Assembly (NCBI GenBank): GCA_033002965.1 | Contig: JAURVB010007640.1 | Location: 1-64,000, forward strand | Reading direction: 5' to 3' | Source: Piper betle | Taxonomy: Eukaryota; Streptophyta; Magnoliopsida; Piperales; Piperaceae | DNA: 64,000 nt | Shown here: piece after piece, positions 34,534 to 47,317 of the stretch | Layout: each line of letters starts with the position of its first letter | How positions within the stretch are numbered: position 1 is the stretch's first letter | Notes under the pieces: generated by a model | Databases searched by the model: none | Told to the model about the DNA's origin: nothing | What the model saw: the letters and a program-made list of their open reading frames with translations, nothing else | Made by a program: the position numbers and the translations under genes

Positions 34534-36486
34534 TCAAGTTAAATTAAGTCAAAAATATAAAAAAATTGTCTTAAATTTATATCTAAGATGGCCTAAATTT
34601 ATTATTTTTAAAAAAATTAAATTTTAATTTCGATCATCTGATTGTAAAGACAGCCAATCCCCCTCCCCTGTGTAGATGTCCCCTCTTTTTTCACTCCCCT
34701 TAAACACGAGTGCCTCCTTGAACACGGCTGCCGATAAAAGAGGTAGAAGAGGATAATTTTTTTATTAAATTTAGATTATTTGATTATAAAAATGATGCAT
34801 ATTTACTACATAATCTGTGTTAGAGTAGAGGAGTACGAGCAGAGGGAAGAGAAACCTGATTCTTTGCCCACGAGTGCGAAGGAGGGAGGGAGTGGGAAAT
34901 GAAGCAAGAGGATTCACATCTTAATAAATCGCGGATCGATTCGTCGGGACGGGGGGTCCACAAAGGAGAATCGACATGCAAATAGGGTTTGGCATCGTCT
35001 CTATCTCCCTTTACCACCTCCTTCTTGCGACTCCTCTAGTCTCTATCTCTCTACTTCTTCGCTGCTTCCAACTTGCCACCACCGCTCCCTCTGTCTAACC
35101 TGCTCTACTAGAGTCGGTCAAGCAGCAAAGTCCCTTCCCTTCCCTTTACGGACCTGCTTCCTCTAACCTAACATCTATTCTATGTCTAATTAATTAATTG
35201 GGCCTCCTCCCAGGGCCCTTCTCCATTTCTCCCCTCAAATTCCCACACATTGCCCCAACGTAATATATGTACACGCACTCTCGCTCTCGATATATTAAAA
35301 CTAATTATTTCACCACATTTATTATTATTATTATTATTTATTATTATCATTATTATTATTATTATTATTATTTATTAAGAAAAAAGAGGTGAGTGGTCTT
35401 ATTTTCCCTCCCTCCACCTACCCATCACCAAACCAACACCCACGATTGCCATTTTCTAAGCACCACGGACGACTTTCTTAACACCTTAAACTTTTTAGAT
35501 AATAATAATAATAATTAATTCAAAGGAAAGTGCTTCGAGTGGCCTTCACTTAATCATCAACTTTTATTTTAAGTTCTCTGGTTAACCAACGGGTACGCTC
35601 TCTGGTTATCGATGTGACCGTCTATTTAGTAACGGTGGCCCATCTGATCAGCAAAGCAACGCGCAAGCTAATGTATGTTCCGACTCTCCTCATCCTGCAA
35701 AAGCTATGCCTTCCAAGTTCAAACACCATCCATCACCCTCCTCTGCCTATTAATTCATACTCTTTGCACGACCTATTTTAATAGCATTTATTTAAATTTA
35801 AACTGTCTCATCCACTGTTGTCTACAACTATGTACATGCAACGATACGTACAAATTACCCAATCAGAAAGACTACCTGAAAAAAACGGAGTGCCTCTTAC
35901 ATGTGGTACAGTAAGCCCGTACAGGACGTAATAGGAGAGACCAGCAACAAACAGAAACAAATTTCTTGCAATTAGCCATGAAAACAGAGGTCGACCTCCC
36001 TTTCACAGGTGGGGAACATTTGGCAATTGGCACTAACATACCTGAGCTTAGAACGACAACATGAGCGTTGCGGTACTGTTGCAATTCGGAGACAATGATG
36101 CAGCAACCAGAAGTCGGTGTCAAGCAATCACCACAGAATAGCAAGGAAGGCTTGGGAGTGAAGGCTTTGAAAGTAGGAAGCTGTCCTCACTGGTTACTTA
36201 GATTGGAGTTGAAGTTATGGCAAGATGCTCCTCCTCACCATCTCTATGCAATGAACGGTATCTTGGACTTCAAACTTCCTAGCCTTCTCATCAAGGCATT
36301 GCATTGCTATCGATGAAATGATCAACTCCAGCCAAGTTCAAACTGAGCTCGTAACAATATTGATCATCCCCACCTGCGCAACTCCTTTCATTTATCTTTC
36401 CATCTTCACATGCTTATGTAAATGTTGTCCACTTGAGCTCTGACTTGAAGGAAATTGCAAGAGATCCGTAAAAACTAGAGTTGAAA
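34414..36486. other. Intergenic sequence with simple repeats, no assigned gene
   Basis: A TA tract lies at 34508-34532, ATT-type tracts at 35318-35372 and an AAT tract near 35500. A minus-strand run at 35990-36140 has a possible GT donor near 36041, but I do not recognise the protein (it includes CCIIVSELQQYRNAHVVVLS). The last few hundred bases may be the promoter and leader of the exons beginning at 36487. Confidence 0.5.
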
Positions 36487-36751
36487 ATGGCCAAGAGATC
36501 CGATTTTGCTCAGAAACTGCTGGATGACATCCGGATAAGGAAGCAGAGAATGGCCGCAGGCAACAAGATGCAGTCTCCCTCTGGTATGCATATCCATTAG
36601 CCCATTTTTTCCTATTACATTACATTTAACTAGTGGTGTACTCGACTCTCATGACCCTCTCGTTTCATCTTTTACAACAAAATCTGCAGAAGACTTCCGG
36701 AGATCTCACAATCGAGGAGCCAGATCAGAGACCACCGCCAACTTGGGGATT
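36487..36751 (+). CDS. First two exons of an unnamed conserved plant gene
   Basis: Exon 1 (36487-36583) starts at an ATG and encodes MAKRSDFAQKLLDDIRIRKQ followed by RMAAGNKMQSPS. Exon 2 (36690-36751) encodes EDFRRSHNRGARSETTANLG and isoleucine. Phases match (1 then 0) and the splice sites are standard. The start is strongly basic. It looks like a conserved plant-specific N terminus, but I cannot name the family. No later exon is recognisable before the opposing L29 remnant, so the gene may be truncated or have a long third intron. Confidence 0.55.
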
Positions 36752-37924
36752 GTAAGCTATATTTTGAATAGGCTGTAATTAATGTCGTCCATGTTGCCAC
36801 TTTTTTTGATAGATCCATGTTGCCGCATTTAACTTGATTCCCTTAGCTATTAATTAACTATAGTAGCCAATTGCAAGTTTCAAACAGGAAGTTGGAGTGA
36901 CCATAGTGTGTGCTTTTTCTCCTTCTATTAAGCACAATAGAATGACTTGCTAATGGTTCTGCATTACCGGCCTCAAATCCAATCCGGATATCAAGAGATA
37001 AAAAGCCTATAATATTTCCAAATGTAGTTATTAGCCACAGAAATGGAGATTGAAATGTGGCATTTATTATGATTTTTTACATGATTCACACCTCCCAATC
37101 CAAAAACTTGGACCCAAGCTATAACAAGCACCCAGATTATTCTACAAGGACAGAAGACTCAAATGAACAAATTCCTAGTCTTTCGGCATTTGACAAACAC
37201 AACAAGCAGTAAGTGAGCAAGCTTCAATCTCCAACAAAGTTTCAACAATGCGAATGACATAGACTTGAAGCAAGTCCTAAGTCTCAACAAAGCTAACGGT
37301 TATGTGCACTAGGCAACCATAGAAAGCAAACATGCAGCCAATCCTATAAAGCACGCTTGTAGCCAATTTCATTCTGCACAATAATGCCTTTATGTACATA
37401 CAAATAGACACACTGGTCCAACATGTACTGAATACGCAACTTAATGCTACGCATTACTCAGTTCTACAAATTTTTGAAGGGGGAAAAAAATCATCAGCCT
37501 TCGAAGGTCGATTAGCAAAACACGTTGTTTATTTAGATCTAAATCTCGACATCTCAATAGTGAAATGAAAAGGAAACTACTCATGAACATGGGATAAAAA
37601 GCTAACTAGTAGACACACAATCTGTGCCAGCAAATTAATAACATCCCGTCTCAATTAAACAATTTGACGAATACTTGGCATGCTCAAACCACAATAAGCC
37701 AAAATTATACATACATCTGCAATTCAACCGCACACAAACAATAGATCAGAAACCAACAAATTATATCAATCTTTACTTGTTCACCTACACGCACAACAGC
37801 TATATATCGGCTTGCTTATAACATTGTCCAAAATGCCGGGCCAAGCATCCAATTTCCCACAGTACACAACACTAACACCACCAATGCACAGAAAGTAAAA
37901 AACTGCAAACCAGGAAAAGATTAC
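36752..37924. other. Non-coding sequence between the unnamed exons and the L29 remnant
   Basis: There are no long frames, RNA genes or repeats that I recognise. No later exon for the plus-strand gene and no second L29 exon for the minus-strand remnant was seen. Confidence 0.5.
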
Positions 37925-38259
37925 CCTTTTGCGCATGCGGCGGAATTCACTGGACTTGAACTAGTTGCGGGCGGACCTCAGGAGGCGGAGCATGAACAGC
38001 TCGCCTTTGAGGTCGATAATCTCCTCGTGAAGCTCCTCCGTCGACTTGGCGCGGATCTCCTTCAACTCCTCCTCTCTTCTCCATCATGACCGCGCCGGCG
38101 GCTCTCGCGGGCGGCCGGCGCTGCTGGACGCGGATTCCATGCAAAGACGACGCCTTTGAGGCGGGGGAAGTGATGGGCTCGGCGGAGACGAAGGAGGGGG
38201 CAGAGGTGCGTCGGAGAAGACAAGGAGAGTACGCCTGGCATCGTCGTCTCCACGGCCAC
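37925..38259 (-). pseudogene. Nuclear gene for plastid ribosomal protein L29, exon 1, broken
   Basis: The exon begins with a transit-peptide-like, serine- and arginine-rich start at 38259 (MAVETTMPGVLSLSSPTHL). The mature part reads LKEIRAKSTEELHEEIIDLK, then GELFMLRLLRSARN, a TAG stop, and FKSSEFRRMRKR up to a GT donor at 37924. This is the helical start of bacterial-type L29 (uL29c) of the plastid 50S subunit. A two-base loss just before LKEI shifts the frame, and TAG replaces what is usually a glutamate codon. No following exon was found. Confidence 0.8.
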
Positions 38260-41200
38260 TCCTTTGAGGGAGAATTTAACGAAATGTATAATAGCTGTGA
38301 TTTAAGGGAGAATTTAACAAAGTTTGTGGCTTTACCGTTTATTTTTATTTTACATGTATGAGAACAAAATTTGAGAATTTTCAAGACAAAATTGTTCTGC
38401 CAGATTTTTTTATACCTTCGTTTCCTTGATTGACCACAAAATCCCAAATGATTTAGTTTATTTGTTTAGAATGTAGTAAAAAATTATTCTTCTTTTTTTG
38501 TTTAGACAATTGTTCATTGATAGCTGATAGTGTTTGGAATAAAAGAAATAGTCATTTAGGTTGACAAATGTTTGCCTATATTTTTTTCACCTGCATCTTG
38601 GATGAATCATGCACTCAACGATCGTAGAAGATGTTTATTACCAGAGTTGAAGTCGTCTATCATTTTTTTCCCCTTAGATGTGCAATGAATCAGAACAGTA
38701 GGTGTAATTTTTATGTTTTACTCCTTTGAGTGGTTGACTTTCCTTAAAAAAAATGTTTTAGGTAGAGAGAAATCCATCTATGACGAATACAATATATGAT
38801 TGACGTGCCCATACAAATTGATAATGATTTTTATTGTAAGTTTACATGACGAACAACAGACAGGATCAGCCCAAAACAGTTGAGTAATCTTTTATGATCA
38901 TCAGCTTTAATGGAATATCTAAATGGCAAATTTTAACTCTTTTTGCTCTCTAAATTGCTCATACCAAGAATCGACATCACGACCCTTCATTTCTTATCTC
39001 TTATCTCCTTCAAAATCTCTTAGATCTTCTCCTGTACAAACTCTCAAAGCCACCGGCTCGCAACTCAAGCACTCCCATTTGATGAGTTGTTGAAATATTA
39101 GCAGTACTAAATGTATCAACTAATGATTTTTTGACGTGAGAAACTTTTCTATGTGACCTCAAAAGGTGTCTTCTTCTTGGTGTCGTCATTTCGTGATCAT
39201 GCATTTCTTCAAATGATGTAACTTCCCAAATTAACATGTCCTTCCTCCTCGCGATCATTTTTGCATGTGACCACGACAACATGCTTGATGGATTTGACCC
39301 AAACGGCCCTATATTTTCACTGTTCCACACTTTCAATAACCAAACGGAGTTACATGTAGAATGGCAGAATTTTTTTCACCTTGCCTGTTAAGAAAAGATC
39401 TGTATGATGCAGGTAAGCCTACTTGCTTCAGAATATAAGCAGACCTGCACACGACGCATTTACCATCAGCATTTAAAGTTTAAGTGGGTGTAGTATTAAA
39501 GAGAGAGCAAGAACAGGGCGACTTTCCAAAACAAGATTCCATGACCAACGAAGCAAGACAGCTATGTGATTGCTATACAAATATGACTGCTTATGTGGTT
39601 CTCAATAATCCCATGACAGAAAGTGTTAATTTGCTCATTCAGATAAAAGGCATAAAAGCACAATAACAAGCTCAAAATTTTTTAGACCAAAAACCGTCTT
39701 GCACCAAAATTATAACAGGTATATACTTTCAACAGCTAAAAATCAGGTGAAAAAACAGCATCACTAGAAGATACCAAGGTTATACAGTTTAGCAGCAGGT
39801 GTGATGAATTTAGCCATTAAATAAAAATCAGTAACCAAAAAATCATAAATATAGAATGTAAAAGACCTATTTCACATTACAGAGATTACAGATACATTAT
39901 GGCATGCTGACAATGAAGATAAATCCATGCTACACAAAAAGGAGTATCGTCATGAACCAGTTTATTAAAACCGGCTCGATTATAAAGTCACTCGAACTCA
40001 ATTCATTTGTTCGATTATAAAGTCAAAGATAAGTCACTTAAAAAAAGTAGTTGGCTCCAAATCTTCATTGTGAATACCTTTCATCTAAATTATCCCACTA
40101 TTTTGTTACTATATTATATATAAATATATACAACTAGTTACAATTAAACTAATGCATATATATATATAAAGACTATTTTAGTCGGAGGTAAATAATGTTT
40201 CTGTTATAAATTTTTAAGTTATATAGTTTGATTACAAAGATAACCTAAATTTAATAAAAAAAATAAAACACCCCCAACCAACCATCATTATTTAATATAT
40301 AATTAATAATAACATTTATTTATGATTTTAAATATATTTTAAGTAGACAAATGATATTATATAAATTATTATATTATTTTATTAAATTGAGTTCGAATCG
40401 AGTTACGAGTCGATTTTGAGTTATAACCGAGTTCAAACGAGTCGAATATTATCTCACTCAAATTCGGCTCGAAAAATTTGAGTTCGAGCTCGACCATTTA
40501 AATGTCGACTTTCAAGTTGAGCCGGGCCCAACGACAAATGCTCACGAACCGGCTCGCTCAATTAACAACCCAAAGTATAACAAAACATATAATTGATTTA
40601 CAAAGGAGTCGATTTTTATGCACTGACTTGTGGTGGGGAATCTGATTAGTTGGGCTTGAATTCATTGGCCGGCCGGCGATTGTGGAAAACGCCGGTGGAG
40701 GAGACGGGGGAGGGAAATGATTCTCATCTCAACTAACAAAGGTGGACAAGTCAAGAATTTTGTGGCCCATAAAGCGGGTGTGGTGTGCTCACTCTCAAAA
40801 GTTGGAGCCAGCCAGGGAACACTTTAACACGCTTAAGCAACCAAAGCGCCTGCGTTTCTTCAACGAACAAGGAGTCGGACAGCTTCTGCACTCCTTGCAT
40901 TACGTCGCCAATGGCAGATACAAGAGAGTTGCAGCAATCTCAGAAAACAAAGTGCGCATCTCGACCGGATTAAATCACACTTTACTTCGCAAAATCAAAT
41001 AAAACAAAAAAGCAAGTGGGCAAACTAAAATTCTATGGCTTGATTCGTGAGGCCGGAAGTGACAAGGGACATAGTACTTGAGTTGGTGGCAGCCCACAGT
41101 TGTCAGTGCTTGCCGCACCGGCAACAGATACAGCCTTTGACCGAGAAATTGCAGGGGCCAGTATAACCACCTGCTAACTCGCTCACCGTTGCCAGCAATA

Positions 41201-41557
41201 AGAGCTTGACAAGGTGACATTCAAGTGCTTTCTAGAAAAAAATCATCTAAGTAGAGAAGGTCGCATATTAAAGAGCTGCATGCCATGTATTACAATGTGT
41301 AAAGAGCTGTTTTCTTTTTTCTTCCAGGCGTATACAAATTTGATGTAGGCCAGTAATTTAAAAAAAATATGGCGAAAATTGAGGCCCCTATAAAAAGAAG
41401 AGGGGAAAAGGGAGTAATGGCTCTTTGTTTTTCACCCATATCAACTGCCTCGACAATATTCAGTCGATGTTCTTTGACATTAAGATTCAGTCCCAACCGT
41501 TAGCATTTAGCAATGTCTACTGCAGCTAAATTTTCCAGTGAGGTGAAATTTGGTCAG
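38260..41557. other. Intergenic sequence with a GAGTTCGA/GGCTCG-rich repeat
   Basis: Mostly AT-rich. Between about 39950 and 40570 GAGTTCGA-, AGTCGA- and GGCTCG-type motifs cluster at both ends, as in short non-autonomous DNA transposons, but I could not define terminal repeats. Minus-strand frames at 39010-39336 and 40740-40960 look non-random yet match nothing I know. Confidence 0.45.
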
Positions 41558-44500
41558 CTACTCAACCTCGAGTACTATCTTCATAAACTCGTAGACAAAG
41601 TAGCTAATAGCAGCAGATGGCAAAACCTAAAACAACAGAAAACCAAATAAAGAGGCAACTTCCGGTTATAAAATCCAATATAGGAATGATATAGATTCAA
41701 TAGACAAGACGTAAATCCTACAAGCTAAATTGCAAAACAAGAGAGAATCAACTCCAAAATTAATTAAGAATAAACAGACACTTTGATGAATTTTGAAGTT
41801 CCTTCACTCCATCCATTTGGATGACGCAATCAAACTGCGCACGCTACATTCAAACATTGCCACATGCACAAATTTTCAAAATGAAGATCTCAACACGCTC
41901 TTTATCAAATAGGCATATGGAATGGAAATGATTTTCACTGTGCAATCAATATGAACATGGTGCATTCGTGCTGTCAAATAGGACCCTCACTAGGCATACT
42001 GATCTGGGAAAAGTAAATCATGAAGCGGTATGAAAGGCACAGTCACATTGCATGAAGAAAATTCAAGCTGCAATCAAACATTTCAATTACCTGAAGGAGG
42101 CTAGGAATCAAGCCAGCATACAGTGCAGGTATGCCACCTTGCTCGACTATCTTTACACAAGTTGCCAAAGCATTCATCCTTTTTGCAGGAACTTGCATCT
42201 GAAGTTGCCTTCTGACCACTTCAAACGGGTATGTAGCAGCTTCTGCACAAGCTCCAGCTATGGCTCCATAAAAGAGGGTTCTCATTGGTTCCAACTCCAA
42301 CTGATCCAAGGCATTCAGCTCCTGCCCCTGCTGTTGGTTCTTAAGCCTCTGTTGTCCTTCTGGAGAACGAAGATACGCAGACTTCAAAATATCATAGACA
42401 CCATAAAAAACGGCACCAGAAGGTGCCACACTTATGATGGATGGTACTAAGCCTTTATACAAAGAAAAGAAGCCTTCGGACTGAATCATGTGACGAAAAG
42501 CACCAATAACACCTCCCAAGGTTTCACCACCAGGTGCAACCATTACAGTTCGGATCTGATTTCAACCAAAAAAGAAGTTTAAGATGAACAGACATCAAAA
42601 AATGGAGAATGGAACCATTTAATATCTCACTATTCCCCAAAAAACAAGATATGATAAATTATGCTGAACTTGTTTGCTTGTCAATACTCAAGTTATGGAC
42701 ACATCATAAGACTCAATTCACCTAGCTCTATTTCATTGCTTCTTATCGCCTAAATTGATACTGCCAATTTTTAGAAATAAACTAGCCTAGTTATATGTTA
42801 TCAGGAAGAATGGATGACAAAAAAAAGCCAAACAAACAAATTTTAGGATCCATAGAAAAAAACTTCAAAAATGTTTTTCAATTCATAATGACAGATGCTG
42901 AATACTGGCCCACTCCTCACATTGTAATTTCCTCAAGCCATATGCTAGTGCCGTTAAAACATTTTCACCTTTAAGCACAACATTTTTTTCTTTTACATTG
43001 TTTGGCAAATTCATTCTAACATGAGGACCTCTGGAATAATGTTTCCGTAAAGAGGCCACACAAAGTTGATGAAAAATCCCATGTTATATTCTCCCCCTTC
43101 GATTTATTTGTCCAATTACAGCGTTTAATTTTCTCCAATGCATTATCACAAAATACCCAAATTTATCAGATCATGACCCAACGTAAGATGAAAATGGTGA
43201 AAATGAATAATGGGAACATTGGCATCTTGGAACTGAATTCTTGCTACAAACTTCAAAATCATGACTATCAGCCTTCGATATCAAAATGGTGGTACTGAAT
43301 AATAAAGAGGACAGTAATAGTTTGGCAAATAATGAAACAACCAAAAAAAGTCATGATTTTTAGGCACCCAGAATCGTATCCACAAAGTGAAGCCAATCAA
43401 AACGTACCGTGTCCATTGGTATACAAAGCACCGTTGCAGTAATACCAGCTGCAGCACCTGCAATGAATCTTTCAAAGTTCGTAGTCTCTTCATTGCCGGA
43501 CAGTTTAAGTAACTGCTTTCTATATGTATCATAGGAGTAAAAGTTTATAGCCTTGAATGGAGCTGTTCGAAGAATATTGACAAAATTTCCTTTCCAAAAG
43601 CCTTTAAGGCCCTGAGAGGCTGCAATTGTTTGAATAAGCTCAAATAAATTCTTCCGTTCACCACGGACAATATATTCCAACTTTAATCTCTCTAGCGGTG
43701 CAACAAAGGTCCTGACATATAGAAGAAATCATACATATATAAATCAAAACTTAAAAGTCAAGACAACCCCTAACCACTAACTGTCCAGACAAAAAATCGC
43801 AGATGTTCGAGACTCTTCATTTATAAAGAGAAACAGGACACAGAACAATCAACATTCGCAGAAAAATTTTGCTGAAACTGATTGACAGCTAAATGATCAA
43901 ATTATACCTCTATGATGAAATACTTATACACGACCAAAGCATTCAAGTATAGGAACAACGTAACAATACTACAACAAACAACCAGCTAACAAAACAAACC
44001 TAGAAACCATGGCCGCCACAGCACCCGCCCAGAGATGCTTCGTCGTGTTTACAGCGCCGGCCTTCGCTCCCCCAATTTCGAACACTTCTTCCCTTCCTTC
44101 ACCAACACGTCCTTCACCCTCTTCTCCTCATCCCCGCCCAACAATGCCACCGACCCCTCCTTCTCGAACTCATCCCTCCCCTTGATCGACAAACTGACCG
44201 ACAAAAAGCACCCCTTAAACCCCCTCAAAACCCTCAAGCCCGCCGCCTCCCCCGCCACGGAAGGCCCGGCAACGACACGGACGCGCTCCCCCCAGACGGC
44301 ACGAAGGCGACGAAAGACGCCGGCACCGCCGGCTCCAGAAACAGCCCTCCCAGCAGCGCCTCCCGCGCCTCCTCCCCCAACCCCGACTCCCCCGACCGCC
44401 ATTGGAGCCCTCGCATCGCGAACTCCGCAAAAACCGGATCGGGAGCGGGAGGGTGGGGGAAGAAACCGACGGCGGGATTTATCGGAGGAGTCGGAATCGG

Positions 44501-44635
44501 ATTCGAGCGGGGAGCGGGGGCATAGATTATCGAAAAGGGGGAGCGTGAAGGGGAAGAGAGAATCGCGCGAATGGGATGCGAGAGAGATGTAGGGGTAGGT
44601 GGAGGAGATTCCTCCGCCTCGGTTCCATCGACCAA
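41558..44635 (-). CDS. BTL3: Mitochondrial-carrier adenine nucleotide transporter, BT1-like (BTL3 type)
   Basis: Four exons: about 44635-44000, 43711-43408, 42555-42091 and 41626-41558 (stop TAG). Phases agree across all three junctions. The three carrier signatures are PLERLK, PMDTIR (across a junction) and PFEVVR, one per repeat. Family blocks include LEYIVRGERKNLFELIQTIA, FERFIAGAAAGITATVLCIP and VLPSAAISYFVYEFMKIVLE at the end. These proteins exchange adenine nucleotides across organelle inner membranes; the exact substrate is inferred. Exon 1 ends NTTKHLWAGAVAAMVSR, but reaching this from upstream SVSLSIKGRDEF needs one extra base near 44085. The N terminus and start codon are uncertain because the upstream part spans two frames. 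Confidence 0.85.
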
Positions 44636-46953
44636 GGCCTCGGCTGGGGGAAAGGTGGGCGCATCAAATCAACATTGGAGGACGAGGAAATCGAGGACGA
44701 GGGGGTGAAGCAATGGCCGGCGACAACGTTGGAGGGGTGAAGCAATGGCCGGCGGAGGAGCCAGTCGACGGTAGTCGGTCACGTTACCCGCGCCATGGAA
44801 TATGCCTGCAAATTGCGTTTCTTAATTCGGTGACGGCAAATGTAGATGGCGATTGCGTATTAATTAAGAGCATTAATTAACTGCGATTTACTTTTTAGTT
44901 TTATTTTTTGGATTTAACACGTCATCATTGTCGTTGAATGATAGAAAACATAACCATCGTTTAACATTATAGACATAGCCAGACGTCTACCCTACAGACT
45001 TCAAATAAAATATTTGACTGCTTTCTTGCTGACAAGTTATCTCAAAAAATAATAATAAATCTTTTAATTAATAATAACATTAAAAAAAATTAACTTATGA
45101 CAAATTTACCATCTCTTTTAAAACATAGACCACCACCTTACAGCAGTTATCTCAAAAAATAATAATTTTTTTAATTAACATCAAAATTAAGATTTTTCTA
45201 ACTAATAATAAAATTACCTTTTTTTTTCGTTGGCCTTGTGAGCTTATAAAAAGACTTGAAATAGGTTCTGTGATTAATGTGAGATTAATATAATAATTCT
45301 CTTTGTCGCACCTTATACTATTTAAATTTGGGCTAGTGGCAAATCAAAACGGCATTAAAATTAACTAGATTCTAATATTTCTGTCGAGCCATATAAGTCC
45401 CTAGAAGGAACTTAAAACAAATATCAATGATTTCTCTTAATCTAAAAGTTAACTAAATAGATAATATTTTTTATTAGACTATATACAATTTATCAACACC
45501 ATTCACATTTATGATTAAAGTAAAATTAATCCAATATTTTCAAGCAAATAAAGTTTTTTACATCAATAAACTATTTCCAAAAATAACAAAAACAATATTA
45601 ATTAACAACAAAACTAAGATTTTTTTAGCTAAAAACAAAATTAAGATTTAAAGTCACAAAATTATTTTTTAATAAATAATCAATCTCCAAAAAGAGCAAT
45701 AAATCTTCTAACTAACAATAAAACTAAAATTCAAGTAAATATTGAGTCTATTAAATCACAAAAAAAAAGCAAATAAATTATTCTTTATATATATTAAATT
45801 TCAAAATATATGCGATATATACAAAAATAGACAATTAATAACAATAAACTTTTATTCTTCTTAAAATATGATAAATGGGTAGTGCTGCACAGACATTAAT
45901 TAAAATTGTTTTTCTTTTTAACGGGATTTGCACAAAATAAAATATCTACCACATATTACCAACAAGAAACTCTTAAGTACTAGTGTTACATCAAAACGAT
46001 AGATGCAAGATTTCCCCTAAACCCTGAACCAAAAAAATAACTTAATTGAGAATGTAAAGTTTGGGAGTTCATGTAAAGGCATTTATTTATAATAAGTATC
46101 ATCTACATTTGATATTTTTAACTATAATAATATTAATAAAAGTATGATAATTGTAATTTTAGAAAAATATATATAATTTTTGCTATTTATTTTACAAGTT
46201 GTGTCACTTTTTTATCATGAATCAATATTCTAGATCTCGGCCCAATTTAGTGAATCCAAGTGTGTTCAAATTTGGTTTATTTGCCTTTAAATTTAACTAG
46301 AGCTACACAAAATTTAAATTGAACAGAACATAGGTTAATGTTTTATTTATTATTGATTTTTATAAAAATTAATAATTTAGCATTATATTAATTATACGTC
46401 AAATAATTTACTTTGCACATAATTATTATTAGCCAAAAGCCTCTGCAATGCCGGGATTTATTTAACACTTATTAATAATATATATTAAGAATATACAATA
46501 TTAATTTTTAAATTATTATGATATTGTTTTTAAATAAAATAATAAATATTATTTATATTTAACAAAAAAATATAGTTATACACAAATATTTAAAAAATAA
46601 TTTAAAATTTAAATACTAAATAGAATTTATTTTTAACAATTTTTAACTTGATTAGAATCATATTCTAAGTTTTTTAACAATAAATAACAATATGTAAATA
46701 AATACATAAAAAATAGTAAAAATCTAAATTAAGTATATATTATTAAGTAATAAAATTTAATTTGGCAGTATAATTATAAATATGTATTAATATTTTTATT
46801 TTCAACTTAAGTAGAATTATAGTCCAATACTTTTGACAATAATTATAAATTCAAATTAAGTATTAGGAGACTCACAAAATTATTGTGAAGAAAGACAACA
46901 CGGTGAGAGAAAAAAATCTCCTATAATTATAGAATCAATCGCGAAATAAGAAA
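44636..46953. other. AT-rich intergenic sequence
   Basis: After about 200 bp of probable carrier-gene promoter, the sequence is very AT-rich with stops everywhere. I see no gene, structured RNA or clear transposon end. Confidence 0.6.
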
Positions 46954-47096
46954 GACAAATGAAAGAAGCCCTTTCTAATGGGCTGTAACGTAATTAAGGG
47001 GGTAGATATCCTTTCTAAATCGTTCAACCGGGTTGGTCCGTCGTCTCCTTCTCTTGGGACCTTGACAAATGAAAGAAGCCCTTTCTAATGGGCTGT
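46954..47096. repeat. Two identical 33-bp direct repeats, 110 bp apart
   Basis: The 33-base block starting GACAAATGAAAGAAGCCC occurs at 46954-46986 and 47064-47096 without mismatch. It lies just left of the decayed retrotransposon and could mark a local duplication or a rearranged insertion end. Confidence 0.85.
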
Positions 47097-47317
47097 TGAC
47101 AATAGTCCTGCTGGCTATACTCTACTTGGGCCGGGTCGAGGCGGTGCATGGGCCTGATGTGCCTTTTCCTAGTGGGCTTGAACTGGGCCCGAGAATGTAT
47201 TCCAGCCCAGTCTAATCCCTTACCAATTCCCATTTGCCACCCCATATGCTCAGCCCGCCCCATGTATTCCAGCCCCGCCCGGCCCTTTCCTTGAACCGGG
47301 ATAACCAACTATCTTTC

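Noticed and set aside
38086..38361. 91-codon plus-strand frame
   Set aside because: Antisense to the L29 transit-peptide region, which explains the sequence.
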